A stretch of DNA of 64,000 bases from Clostridium sp. AF15-31 (lineage in GTDB: Bacteria; Bacillota; Clostridia; Lachnospirales; Lachnospiraceae), in contig NZ_QTXL01000001.1 of the NCBI RefSeq assembly GCF_003461625.1, positions 434,001-498,000 of the forward strand. Reading direction: 5' to 3'. The stretch's first letter is position 1, and the number at the start of each line of letters is the position of its first letter. Of this stretch, positions 19,421-28,975 are shown piece after piece. Under the pieces are notes generated by a model. That model had not been told where the DNA came from. It saw only the letters and a list, made by a program, of their open reading frames with translations, and made no database searches. Both the position numbers and the translations under genes were made by a program.

Positions 19421-21691
19421 TTATATATCAATAGGATTAAAAGTATTGTTTTGATTATAAATATTTGGTGGCCCTAATTTGATATTATATTTTTTTGTTA
19501 TCTCTATTGCAGTATTTATATACTGTTTACATTCTTCAAAATTTGGTGGAACATAGTTTGCTAATTTTGTATTTTGCATAGGCCGAAACGGAGATATCAT
19601 GGGAGATACTCCAATTTTGCATAAGTCCTCTATACCTTTTTTAAATGATTCAAGCGGCTCTAAACCTACAATTAGCATACTACGTACTTGTCCATCATTT
19701 CCAAAGACTTCTACAGCTTTTTGTAAAGCTTTTAGATATTCATTCCGTGAAATCATTCCTTTACCGGGCATTATTTCCTTTGAAATGGTTTCGTCATAAA
19801 TTTCGAGATTAAAAGCAATTTCGTTTGCACCCAATTTCTTATATTCTTGAATATCATTTAAATCTTGTGGTGGAAGACTCATGATATAAATTGGTTTATC
19901 TGTATGTATTCTAATTATTTTAAGAATATCCTTTATGAGTGTTGGCTCATATATTCTATCGTTTGAAGCGCCACCTATCATAATTTCCTTAAATTCAAAA
20001 TTTTCTAGATAAAACAAAAAGGATTCCGTTATATCGTCTAAATCAAAATTATAGTATTCTTCATTTTTTGCATGACAAAAATGACAGCCTTTTCCATTTT
20101 GTTTAAACAAACATATTGAATTATGACGAATGCGAATACGCATATTATTGCGCTGCACCATTTTTGAATATAATAAACCGGAATGTGTTTTAACATTTGG
20201 GATAGAATCTTTTTTATCTACATATACAATACTTATATTTTTTTCAAGATAAAATAAATAAAAGTTTTTTTCTATATATTTTAAAGTAAATGGCGAGAAA
20301 TCTATAAAAGGGATTTTAAGTGGACAATTTACTATTAAGTCATTAGAAAATCTAATATCAACAGCATCAAATGTTCCTTCTTGAATTCCACCACATTCCG
20401 TTAATGCAATCATAGCAGATATATCAATTTTAATTCCTTGTAATAATAAGGCTGTCTTTAGATTATTCCAATCCATATTAGATTTTATTGAACACCGTAT
20501 TATTTCATTCGAAAGTAAATTTTGATAAATATTAATTTGATGATTTGGATTCAAACTTATTATATTTCTTTTAGAAATAAAACGAAACATATATCCTCTA
20601 ACTTGAATATTATTTTGTATATTTAAACCATCCATAAAATATTTATCGATATCTTTACAATTACATAATTTATTGAAATATTCTACAGCTATATTTTTAC
20701 TATATTTTATCTTGTAATAGCTATAATTAATATTCAAATTTTCTAATTTTTTCTTTTCTATTTTAATTGGTTCATTAGAAAATGCCATTTCATTTAATTC
20801 ATATAATGATGGAAGGTTGTTTTCAAATAATGTACGATTAATCAAAAAAGAGGAACCTTGAAATCTGGGATTTATTTCAATAAAATATAATTTATTGTTT
20901 TGAACAATAAAGTCTAAACCACAGATTCCCCTATAATTCATTTTTCCTAGTTTATTACCTATTTTTTTTGCACAATTATATAAATTATTAATAATTAATT
21001 TTGGAATTTTTTGTGCTTCGATATAGTCAGATCCTCTAAAAATCAACGGAGATTGATTTGGGTCAATTATCTGGATTGATGGTGAGAATATTATTTGATT
21101 AAATTTACCAACTAATATATGTATATTTATTGAATAACTATTTTTCAATAATGGTGAAACTAAATAAATATTGCACGGATTGAGTATGTTAGCTTTCATA
21201 TTTTGATCTTTTTTAATTATGAAACTACCTAATCCGCCAGATGAATAATTATCTTGAATTACAAATTCATTTTCTTGTGGAAATAATTTTTTAAAATTAG
21301 AAAAGGTACATTCACTTCCAGTAACAGTACAAAATGATGGTACATCAATAAGATTTTGGGCCCATACACGAACTAATGTTTTGTTTGATAGCCAATCAAG
21401 CAATTCTCTTGAATTAATATTTAAAATATGCTCTTTGCATTCCGGAAATTTGTTTATGACTTCATATGCATAACTCTGGTTATAAAAAATAAAATTATAT
21501 TTGTCTAATCTGTATTTTATATTTTTTATAATAAAATTTATAAACACATTTTTGTCATAAACACGTGAATGTTTTGAGCAACAATATATATTGCCATTTG
21601 TTCCATCTCCATAGAAGGTAATGGAACCATTAAAATAATGACCTGTATATGCCATATCTGACTGATACTTTCCAATGAACATTAAAAACAT
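19421..21691 (-). CDS. ATP-grasp / radical SAM fusion protein
   Basis: 756 residues in two modules. N-terminal ATP-grasp ligase (about 100-310) with the metal-binding segment LDFIV..LYFIEINPRFQGSS (E272, N274) and the ATP-lid region DNYSSGGLGSF. A middle linker (about 310-510) follows, then a C-terminal radical SAM module (about 515-745) with cysteines C527, C536 and C539, spacing C-x8-C-x2-C instead of C-x3-C-x2-C, and a GGASND glycine strand. GGAGGG precedes the ATG. Such pairings suggest peptide or small-molecule tailoring (ligation then radical chemistry), but no substrate peptide is evident nearby. Strongly AT-rich, suggesting acquisition. Confidence 0.82.
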   Translation of the reverse strand: MFLMFIGKYQSDMAYTGHYFNGSITFYGDGTNGNIYCCSKHSRVYDKNVFINFIIKNIKYRLDKYNFIFYNQSYAYEVINKFPECKEHILNINSRELLDWLSNKTLVRVWAQNLIDVPSFCTVTGSECTFSNFKKLFPQENEFVIQDNYSSGGLGSFIIKKDQNMKANILNPCNIYLVSPLLKNSYSINIHILVGKFNQIIFSPSIQIIDPNQSPLIFRGSDYIEAQKIPKLIINNLYNCAKKIGNKLGKMNYRGICGLDFIVQNNKLYFIEINPRFQGSSFLINRTLFENNLPSLYELNEMAFSNEPIKIEKKKLENLNINYSYYKIKYSKNIAVEYFNKLCNCKDIDKYFMDGLNIQNNIQVRGYMFRFISKRNIISLNPNHQINIYQNLLSNEIIRCSIKSNMDWNNLKTALLLQGIKIDISAMIALTECGGIQEGTFDAVDIRFSNDLIVNCPLKIPFIDFSPFTLKYIEKNFYLFYLEKNISIVYVDKKDSIPNVKTHSGLLYSKMVQRNNMRIRIRHNSICLFKQNGKGCHFCHAKNEEYYNFDLDDITESFLFYLENFEFKEIMIGGASNDRIYEPTLIKDILKIIRIHTDKPIYIMSLPPQDLNDIQEYKKLGANEIAFNLEIYDETISKEIMPGKGMISRNEYLKALQKAVEVFGNDGQVRSMLIVGLEPLESFKKGIEDLCKIGVSPMISPFRPMQNTKLANYVPPNFEECKQYINTAIEITKKYNIKLGPPNIYNQNNTFNPIDI

Positions 21692-21801
21692 TTATTAATC
21701 CCTCCGCAATTATTTTGATTATTATTTGGGGCTAAAGAATACCTGTGTAATTTATAAAACTTATAGATGATATAATTTAAGTATTATTCATCCTTTAGAT
21801 T

Positions 21802-21823
21802 GATAATATAAGATTATCCATCA
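21802..21823. repeat. right 22-bp inverted repeat of the flanked cassette
   Basis: Exact reverse complement of the repeat at 17664-17685. It lies 110 bases before the start of the ATP-grasp gene, as the left copy lies 94 bases before the pentapeptide gene. Outside both copies there is a further, weaker shared block (TTGGAGG-G..G..AATAA). Confidence 0.9.
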
Positions 21824-21859
21824 TCCTATTTATTCATCACCCCACCTCCAAAATTCCCC

Positions 21860-21887
21860 TTGCCAAAATCCAGATTTGCGTTATCAT
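21860..21887 (+). promoter_or_regulatory. putative promoter of the patatin gene
   Basis: TTGCCA and TATCAT separated by 16 bases, 50 bases before the ATG at 21937 and outside the right inverted repeat. Confidence 0.4.
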
Positions 21888-21936
21888 AGTAAAAACAAAA
21901 GATAGCAAATTCGTTTTGAAAGGAAGTTGAAGATAT

Positions 21937-22782
21937 ATGACAAAGACAGGATTGGTTTTAGAAGGCGGTGGCATGCGTGGCATCTATACTGCCGGGGTAC
22001 TGGATGTATTTTTAGATCATAATATTACAGTGGATGGCGTGATCGGTGTATCGGCGGGAGCTATTCATGGAGCATCCTTTTTGTCCAAGCAGCGCGGAAG
22101 AAATATTGCATACAGCCTAGAATACCGAAACAATAAGGAATATATGAGCTTGAAGTCATTGCTGAAAACGGGAAATTTATTTGGAGTTGATTTTTGTTAT
22201 GATCGACTGCCGAATGAATTATACAAATTCGACTATGATGCATTTGAGGAGAATCCAACGAGATTTTATGTATGCTGTACAAATGTAGAAACCGGACAGC
22301 CGGAGTATCTGGAATGTACGGATCTTCGAAAGGATATGGACAAGCTTCGTGCATCAGCATCACTTCCAATCGTGTCACAGATTGTAGAAGTAGATGGCAA
22401 GAAGTTATTGGATGGCGGAACTGCAGACAGCATTCCGATCTTCCAGTTCAGGAGAATGGGATATCGAAAAGATATCGTAGTTTTGACCAGACCGGAAGGT
22501 TACGTCAAGGAAGAAGACAGCATGTTGAAGCTGGAAGCAATCCGGTATAAGGAATATCCGGAGTATGTGAAACGAATAGCCATGAGGCATTTGTATTATA
22601 ATAAGACATTGGAGAAGCTGGCTGAACTGGAACAGAAGGGCGAGGTTCTTATTATCCGTCCGAGTGTACAGATCGACATATCAAGAACGGAAAAGGATGA
22701 TAAGAAGATTCAGGCAATGTACGATCTGGGCGTGTATGATGCACAGAATAAGATCGAGGAAGTGGCTGAATTTCTGAAATAA
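21937..22782 (+). CDS. patatin-like phospholipase
   Basis: 281-residue alpha/beta hydrolase of the patatin/RssA-YjjU type. Oxyanion-hole stretch GGGMRG (10-15), nucleophile S39 in GVSAGA, and catalytic dyad Asp in LLDGG (D159). No signal peptide, so a cytoplasmic or membrane-associated lipid acyl hydrolase is expected. AAAGGAAG precedes the ATG. Family certain, substrate unknown. Confidence 0.88.
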   Translation: MTKTGLVLEGGGMRGIYTAGVLDVFLDHNITVDGVIGVSAGAIHGASFLSKQRGRNIAYSLEYRNNKEYMSLKSLLKTGNLFGVDFCYDRLPNELYKFDYDAFEENPTRFYVCCTNVETGQPEYLECTDLRKDMDKLRASASLPIVSQIVEVDGKKLLDGGTADSIPIFQFRRMGYRKDIVVLTRPEGYVKEEDSMLKLEAIRYKEYPEYVKRIAMRHLYYNKTLEKLAELEQKGEVLIIRPSVQIDISRTEKDDKKIQAMYDLGVYDAQNKIEEVAEFLK

Positions 22783-22901
22783 TGCATAAATATCTGGCTG
22801 ATATAAAAATATTGTTATGATTTTGGTATCAGAGTTTGGATAGATACAGAAATATTTATTTGTCAGTTTCTTACTATGGCTATAAGGCAGGATGTCTGCA
22901 T

Positions 22902-24389
22902 ATGAAAAATGATAATGTTCAAGGTAAAACTGACAATACGAAGGATAAGGCACAGGAGAATCATGTGAAAATGACAAAGACTCCTGTGCCTTCTCTTATT
23001 TTGCGATTATCGTGTTCAACCATTGTCAGTATGCTTGCCGGAACGACGTACAATATCGTAGATATGTATTTTGTTTCGGACCTTGGAAACAGTGCAGTTG
23101 CGGCAGTTGGGGTTTTATTTTCGGTACTTGCCATGATACAGGCGGTAGGGTATACATTTGGCATGGGTGCAGGCAGCAGAATATCCCGATTTTTAGGTGA
23201 ACAGAAAGAAAAGGAAGCAGGCAGAGATGCACTGGTTGCGGTCTTAATGTCGCTGATTGCCGGACTTATACTGATGGGAGCAGGATTTCTGTGGCAGAAA
23301 CCGTTGGTTGAGTTCCTGGGATCGACGGATACGATCGCGACATTTGCATTAGATTATGGATTCTGGATCCTGCTTACAGCGCCGGTTATGTGTGTGTCGT
23401 ATGTACTCAACAATGTTCTGCGGGCGGAAGGAATGCCCGTCTGGGCGTTAGTTGGAATTGGAAGCGGTGCTGTCTTAAATGCGGTCTTAGATCCAATTCT
23501 GGTGTCAGGTTTGGAGCTTGGAATCCGAGGAGCTGGAATTGCGACATTTTGTGGGCAGAGTGTAAGCCTTGCTATTATGCTGATCGTAATGCTGAGCGGG
23601 AAAAGCGTGATCAGGTTTAATAAAAATACAGACATAATGGATCATTTGTCCCAAAATGCAGATGCCAAATATAAACCAACAGGAATGCGAGTTAAAATTG
23701 AGCAGATAAAGAGAGAGGATAGACGGGGTTTAGCGGTGTTTAAGCAGACAGCCATCGATATTACGAGAACCGGAATCCCATCCTTTTTCCGTCAGGGGCT
23801 GGTCTGTGTGGCAACGATCCTGTTGAACCGGACGGCGAGAGAATATGGGGATGATGTGGTTGCTGCAATATCGGTATCGAATAAAGTATTTGCCATATTA
23901 TTTGCAGTCATGGTCGGATATGGGCAGGGTTTTGCACCGGTGGCCGGTTATAATTATGGAGCAAAGAAGAATGATAGAGTAAGAAAAGCGATCATATTTA
24001 CGATTCTAAGTCAGGTCATTGCATCGGCTGTTACAGGTATTCTTGTGTGGATATTTGCCTCTCCGATCATCTCGTTATTTGGCAAAAATGCAGCACTTGA
24101 TCTGGGCGTGCTCTCCCTCCGGATGCATGCGGTGTCATTGCCATTTATGGCGGTGTGTCTGGTCAGCGGTATGTTATTTCAGGCAATAGGGGAGATCGGA
24201 AAAGCCATTCTCATATCCTCCACCAGACAGGGAATCTTTTTCCTGCCATTGATCTGGCTTCTTCCAATGTGTTTTCAGGAAACAGGCGTGGCTCTTACAC
24301 AGGGAATCTCCGATGTACTGTCAGGGGTATTTTCATTGCCGTTTATACTTGTGGCGATTCATATGTGTAAAAAAACAGGTAGAAAATAG
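22902..24389 (+). CDS. MATE family efflux transporter
   Basis: About 495 residues, twelve hydrophobic helices in two related halves (for example STIVSMLAGTTYNIVDMYFVSDLG at the start), typical of Na+/H+-driven MATE exporters. A charged insert (about residues 245-290) links the halves. The start is uncertain: ATG 22902 has a modest site (GCAGGATG), while GTG 22965 sits 6 bases after AGGAG and would remove a polar 21-residue tail. Substrate unknown. Confidence 0.87.
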   Translation: MKNDNVQGKTDNTKDKAQENHVKMTKTPVPSLILRLSCSTIVSMLAGTTYNIVDMYFVSDLGNSAVAAVGVLFSVLAMIQAVGYTFGMGAGSRISRFLGEQKEKEAGRDALVAVLMSLIAGLILMGAGFLWQKPLVEFLGSTDTIATFALDYGFWILLTAPVMCVSYVLNNVLRAEGMPVWALVGIGSGAVLNAVLDPILVSGLELGIRGAGIATFCGQSVSLAIMLIVMLSGKSVIRFNKNTDIMDHLSQNADAKYKPTGMRVKIEQIKREDRRGLAVFKQTAIDITRTGIPSFFRQGLVCVATILLNRTAREYGDDVVAAISVSNKVFAILFAVMVGYGQGFAPVAGYNYGAKKNDRVRKAIIFTILSQVIASAVTGILVWIFASPIISLFGKNAALDLGVLSLRMHAVSLPFMAVCLVSGMLFQAIGEIGKAILISSTRQGIFFLPLIWLLPMCFQETGVALTQGISDVLSGVFSLPFILVAIHMCKKTGRK

Positions 24390-24433
24390 CTATAATGAAT
24401 AATGTTTTTTGCTATGGAGAATAGATATCCTGT

Positions 24434-24515
24434 AAAAAAATGTAGCTGTCCCGGCTTTATTTATCCGAAATCTTTTAAGTTACGGTAAATAAAGCCGAGA
24501 CAGCTACATTTTTTA
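24434..24515. terminator. long bidirectional terminator after the MATE gene
   Basis: 29-bp stem with one C-A mismatch (AAAAAATGTAGCTGTC...), loop of about 22 bases, closing with six Ts on either strand. Confidence 0.88.
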
Positions 24516-24662
24516 ACAGGGCATTTACAGGAAATCTCCACCAAGAAAAAGATAGACATTTTTGACTGTGAATGGTATGCTTTAAGGTAAGATTGTGACG
24601 GTGGAAGCCATGTTCGACAGGCGGCTTTCATCCGGAAGACAGCTGTAGGAAGGTTGTGACAC

Positions 24663-25313
24663 ATGGAGTATATATTTGTGGATTTTGAGATGAATCAGAT
24701 CGATAATTCTCATCCCGATGAATTAAAAATTTGCAAAAATGAAATAATTGAAATAGGAGCTGTTAAGCTGGACGATACATATAAGGAGATTGATTCATTC
24801 AAGACTTATGTAAAGCCGGGAATTACGCCTGTGACATCCAGAATAACAAATCTTACCGGGATCACAAATGAGATGGTAGACGATGCACCGGATTTTGCGA
24901 TTGCGATGGATCGGTTCATTGCATGGGGCTTAAGCGCGGATGTGATCTATGCATGGAGTGAGAATGATCTGCGGCAGTTTAACCGGGAACGCAAGTTAAA
25001 ATCCTACAATAACCCGGATGCACAGAAGCTTGCATCCAAATGGAAGGATTTCCAGAAGGAATTTGCACGTATGCTTGGAACCAGAAGAAGACTGGCACTG
25101 TCAGATGCGGTATTCTATCTGGGAGAAGATTTTCAGGGAAAAGAGCATGATGCATTGTGGGATGCCAGAAATACAGCAGAAGTATTCGTTCTTTCAAAGA
25201 ACAGGGAGAAGTTTGAGAAGATCATGGCTCCGATTATGAATGCTTATAAACCAAAAGAGAATATGACCTATTCCATAGGAGATGTATTTGGAAACATCAA
25301 TCTGCCGGAATAA
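24663..25313 (+). CDS. 3'-5' exonuclease, DEDDh family
   Basis: 216-residue RNase T/DnaQ-fold exonuclease, similar to KapD/ERI-1-type proteins. Exo I FVDFEMN gives the DxE pair, Exo II lies in the AWSENDLRQF segment, and Exo III is HDALWDARNTAEVF with His and Asp. Probably trims single-stranded RNA or DNA ends. ATG 24663 sits after GGAAGG. A GAGCAG hairpin follows the stop. Confidence 0.85.
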   Translation: MEYIFVDFEMNQIDNSHPDELKICKNEIIEIGAVKLDDTYKEIDSFKTYVKPGITPVTSRITNLTGITNEMVDDAPDFAIAMDRFIAWGLSADVIYAWSENDLRQFNRERKLKSYNNPDAQKLASKWKDFQKEFARMLGTRRRLALSDAVFYLGEDFQGKEHDALWDARNTAEVFVLSKNREKFEKIMAPIMNAYKPKENMTYSIGDVFGNINLPE

Positions 25314-25330
25314 ATGGTCTTGGCATGATT

Positions 25331-25357
25331 GAGCAGACACGTTCTATGTGCCTGCTC
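25331..25357 (+). terminator. hairpin between the exonuclease and AI-2E genes
   Basis: GAGCAG-A-CAC / GTG-C-CTGCTC with a 7-base loop and one mismatch, followed by As rather than Ts. Same odd polarity as the atp hairpin at 5950. Confidence 0.4.
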
Positions 25358-25392
25358 AAAAAAATGTAAAAAGAAAGCAGAGGAAATTGAAT

Positions 25393-26646
25393 TTGGAACT
25401 GAATAATTCGAATATGAAAAAGCTCATAAAACTGATCATTATAACTGTATTAGTCGTATTTTGCGTATTTCGTTTTGATAAAATCTATGCCTGCGGTACA
25501 TGGATCATCGGGTTGCTTATGCCGTTCGTGATTGGATTTGCGATTGCGTTCATTCTGAATGTGCCGATGAAGGGATTTGAAAATCTGTTATTCCGAAATG
25601 AAAAAAGTAGATGGTATCGGTTCCGGAGACCGGTCTGTATGGTGCTTTCCCTTATCTGCGTCGTTCTGGTGATTGCTTTTGTGATCACGATGCTGATACC
25701 GGAGGTCAGCCGGACAATTACAGCGATCGGACAGCAGTTTCCGTCTACGATGGAGGCAATTAAGAATTGGGCGGTGAATCTGGCAGCGGGATATCCGGAT
25801 ATCGTTGACCGGATCATGGAGATTGATATTGCATGGGATAAGGTGAGTGAGAGTGCGATCAATCTGATAAAGAATGGAAGCGGAAGCCTGTTGTCATCAA
25901 CATTTAATTTTGCAACCTCCGTTGTCAGCGGTATAGTCGATTTTGTGGTTGGATTATTTTTCGCAATCTATATTCTGGCACAGAAGGAGAACTTGAAGCG
26001 TCAGACAAAGGGTCTGATATATGCGTTATTTAAAGAGAAAACAGCAGATAAGATCATCAAGACCTGCGTTATGGCAGATGAGACATTTGCAAATTTCATA
26101 ACCGGACAGTGCCTGGAGGCATGTATTCTGGGCTTGATGTTCTTTGTATCCATGAGCGTCCTTAGTATTCCATATGCACTGACGGTCAGTGTTACGATTG
26201 TGGTAACGGCATTGATTCCGGTCTTTGGTGCATTTATTGGATGTGGTGTTGGTGCATTTCTCATTCTGGTTGACGATCCGAAAAAGGTACTGGTATTTTT
26301 GATCCTGTTTATCATACTGCAGCAGGTCGAGGGAAATCTGATCTATCCGCATGTGGTAGGCGGTTCCGTCGGACTTCCATCTATATGGGTGTTGGTTGCA
26401 GTTATCATTGGCGGAGATCTGATGGGAATTCTCGGTATGTTGATATTTGTACCGTTATCCTCTGTCTTATATGCACTGGTGAAGGAATTCGTACTTATGA
26501 GATTGCGGGAAAAGGGAGTCGCCTGGGAAAAGTATGGAGAACCTTACGCTTCGTCGGATGATGGCTGGAGGGAGAAACCCCGGAAGCGGCAGCAGAGACG
26601 ACAGTCCAGACGCATGAAAGAGAAAAGAAGCAAGGAAAATGCCTGA
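25393..26646 (+). CDS. AI-2E family permease
   Basis: PF01594-type membrane protein with about eight helices, starting at MKKLIKLIIITVLVVFCVF and ending with the family's GLPSIWVLVAVIIGGDLMGILG segment. TTG 25393 is preferred because AGAGGA lies 8 bases upstream (417 residues); ATG 25414 is the alternative. The C-terminal tail is Arg/Lys-rich (RKRQQRRQSRRMKEKR). Family members transport autoinducer-2, ions or other solutes; which applies is unknown. Confidence 0.85.
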   Translation: MELNNSNMKKLIKLIIITVLVVFCVFRFDKIYACGTWIIGLLMPFVIGFAIAFILNVPMKGFENLLFRNEKSRWYRFRRPVCMVLSLICVVLVIAFVITMLIPEVSRTITAIGQQFPSTMEAIKNWAVNLAAGYPDIVDRIMEIDIAWDKVSESAINLIKNGSGSLLSSTFNFATSVVSGIVDFVVGLFFAIYILAQKENLKRQTKGLIYALFKEKTADKIIKTCVMADETFANFITGQCLEACILGLMFFVSMSVLSIPYALTVSVTIVVTALIPVFGAFIGCGVGAFLILVDDPKKVLVFLILFIILQQVEGNLIYPHVVGGSVGLPSIWVLVAVIIGGDLMGILGMLIFVPLSSVLYALVKEFVLMRLREKGVAWEKYGEPYASSDDGWREKPRKRQQRRQSRRMKEKRSKENA

Positions 26647-26718
26647 GAGAAACGAGCTGGATAAAACAGGGCAAATGCCTGTTTATATAGACAAATGAAG
26701 AAAGAAGGATAATTTAAG

Positions 26719-28026
26719 ATGTACAGAGATATAGCGAAATTAGTATTATATAGAAATCTGGGTGAGAACAGTATTCTGATGAAGCTGTCCGGGATATTTG
26801 AGGATTTTGACCGCGGAGACTGTCCGAATGCGGAGCTGGTTGCAAGGATCTACGACCAGATCAAGCGGTTGCTGGATCTTGCTACCGATTATGGATTTGA
26901 CACAAATCTGTGGCACAATTATCTGGCATTTATTCTTATCACAAATGAGAATTCATTCTCTATGACGAGTGAAAAAGTGGGTGCCAATGACGGAACCGTT
27001 AATTATTTTGCAAAAAATGATTTCAAGATCTTCAAGAAGCTGTTTGATTTTGATTTCTCTGAGATCGAGGAAGCGTTGGATATTGACTGCTTCACGATCG
27101 TGAATAATTATAAAGCCATCGGCAAGAAAGAACGTATGTATAATAAGAATGTCAGCACAAAGGTACAGGATATCAGCCGTGCGATCGAAGGGGCAAAGGA
27201 TGAAAATGATATCTTCAAGATCGTGACGGATTTCTATAAGGCATATGGTGTTGGAATGTTCGGACTGAACAAGGCATTCCGTATCGTTCATCCGACAAAT
27301 GGAGATATGCAGTTTGTTCCGATCAATAATACAGAGGATGTTCGTCTGGATGATCTGATCGGATATGAGATCCAGAAACAGAAGATCGTGGAGAATACGG
27401 AAGCCTTTGTTGCAGGACGTAAGGCAAATAATGCGCTGTTATTTGGTGACAGCGGAACCGGAAAGTCAACAACGATCAAGGCGATCATAAATGAATATTA
27501 CGATCAGGGACTTCGTATGATCGAGATCTATAAGCATCAGTTTCAGGATCTGTCTCAGGTTATTTCCCAGATCAAGAACCGTAACTATCGATTCATCATT
27601 TACATGGATGATCTGTCCTTTGAGGAGTTTGAGACAGAATACAAATATCTGAAGGCAGTCATCGAAGGTGGCCTGGAGATCAAGCCGGATAATGTTCTGA
27701 TCTATGCGACCTCGAACCGTCGTCATCTGATCCGTGAAACATGGACAGATCGTACCGATCTTGAGAATAACAATGGTATGCACAAGAGCGATACGATGCA
27801 GGAGAAGCTGTCACTGGTCAATCGTTTTGGTGTTACGATCAATTACAGCAAGCCATCACAGAAGGAATATTTCCAGATCGTTGTAGGTCTGGCAGAGAAG
27901 AACGGCATCCATATGACAGAGGAAGAACTGTGTGCGGAAGCAAACAAATGGGAGCTGTCGCATGGTGGAATCTCCGGTCGTACAGCCCAGCAGTTTATCA
28001 ACTATCTGGCAGGAAAACAGGAGTAA
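26719..28026 (+). CDS. DUF815-family AAA ATPase
   Basis: 435 residues. N-terminal helical region (about 1-190), then an AAA-like ATPase with Walker [10 protein letters not shown] (243-251) and Walker B FIIYMDD (292-298), and a sensor region [12 protein letters not shown]. This is the conserved YifB-neighbour-like DUF815 family of unknown biological role. It is followed 6 bases later by nth, so the two are probably co-transcribed. Confidence 0.87.
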   Translation: MYRDIAKLVLYRNLGENSILMKLSGIFEDFDRGDCPNAELVARIYDQIKRLLDLATDYGFDTNLWHNYLAFILITNENSFSMTSEKVGANDGTVNYFAKNDFKIFKKLFDFDFSEIEEALDIDCFTIVNNYKAIGKKERMYNKNVSTKVQDISRAIEGAKDENDIFKIVTDFYKAYGVGMFGLNKAFRIVHPTNGDMQFVPINNTEDVRLDDLIGYEIQKQKIVENTEAFVAGRKANNALLFGDSGTGKSTTIKAIINEYYDQGLRMIEIYKHQFQDLSQVISQIKNRNYRFIIYMDDLSFEEFETEYKYLKAVIEGGLEIKPDNVLIYATSNRRHLIRETWTDRTDLENNNGMHKSDTMQEKLSLVNRFGVTINYSKPSQKEYFQIVVGLAEKNGIHMTEEELCAEANKWELSHGGISGRTAQQFINYLAGKQE

Positions 28027-28032
28027 TGCAGC

Positions 28033-28677
28033 ATGACAAAAAAAGAAAAGCAGCAGGTCGCTGAGATCTGCCGGATCTTGAATGAGACATATGGAACAGA
28101 TTACAAGTGTTATCTGAATCATGAAAATGCATGGCAGCTTCTGATCGCAACGATGCTGTCGGCACAATGTACAGATGCCAGAGTAAACATCGTAACAAAA
28201 GATCTGTTCGTGAAATATCCGACCTTGCAGGCATTTGCCGATGCAGATATCAAGGAACTGGAAAAGGATATTTACTCGACCGGATTTTATAAGAATAAAG
28301 CGAAGAATATAATTGGCTGTGCAAAGAAGCTCATCAGTGAATATGGCGGAGAAGTGCCGAGTGATATCGAGAGCCTGACGAAATTAGACGGTGTTGGAAG
28401 AAAAACCGCAAATGTGATCCGTGGCAATATCTACCACGAGCCAAGTATCGTCGTTGATACACATGTAAAACGTATTTCCAGGCTGCTTGGGCTGACAGAT
28501 AGTGATGATCCGGTGAAGATCGAGCATGAGCTTATGGAAAAGCTTCCAAAGGAACAGTGGATCTTATATAATATTCAGATCATTACACTTGGAAGAACGA
28601 TCTGTATCGCCAGACGACCAAAATGTGCCGAATGCGCGCTGAACCGTGTGTGCCCATCGGCAAATGTAACGGAATAA
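28033..28677 (+). CDS. nth: endonuclease III
   Basis: 214-residue base-excision glycosylase/AP lyase for oxidised pyrimidines. Helix-hairpin-helix LDGVGRKTANV with the catalytic K124, the acid D142 in VVDTHVKR, and a [4Fe-4S] ligand set C191-x6-C198-x2-C201-x5-C207. All key residues are intact. Confidence 0.96.
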   Translation: MTKKEKQQVAEICRILNETYGTDYKCYLNHENAWQLLIATMLSAQCTDARVNIVTKDLFVKYPTLQAFADADIKELEKDIYSTGFYKNKAKNIIGCAKKLISEYGGEVPSDIESLTKLDGVGRKTANVIRGNIYHEPSIVVDTHVKRISRLLGLTDSDDPVKIEHELMEKLPKEQWILYNIQIITLGRTICIARRPKCAECALNRVCPSANVTE

Positions 28678-28858
28678 GCAGTTGGCAGAATCTGGCACAA
28701 ATGCTAAATTGCTATAAAATAATGCTATTATATCTGGACAAAGTGAAAATTCAGCGTTAATCTATACATGATGTCGCTGCATAAGACGGGAAAAGGTCTG
28801 ATGTGGGGCGGATAGTATCAGAAAATTATAAGTTTAAAATATAAAGGAGAAATGGGAA

Positions 28859-28963
28859 ATGATCAATTTAAGCAGTTCAAAGGGTAAAAAGGTAGCATCT
28901 GCAATTATAGTTGGAATCCTGGTAGCAGCTATGGTAATCGGTATGCTTGCATATGCATTCTAA
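28859..28963 (+). CDS. 34-residue single-span membrane protein
   Basis: Small gene with GGAG 9 bases before the ATG: MINLSSSKGKKVASAI followed by a hydrophobic helix (IIVGILVAAMVIGMLAYAF). The spacing and ribosome site are good, and it ends 12 bases before the next gene, implying an operon. No function recognised; small single-span proteins like this are frequent in Lachnospiraceae. Confidence 0.65.
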   Translation: MINLSSSKGKKVASAIIVGILVAAMVIGMLAYAF

Positions 28964-28975
28964 AAGGTATCAGGG

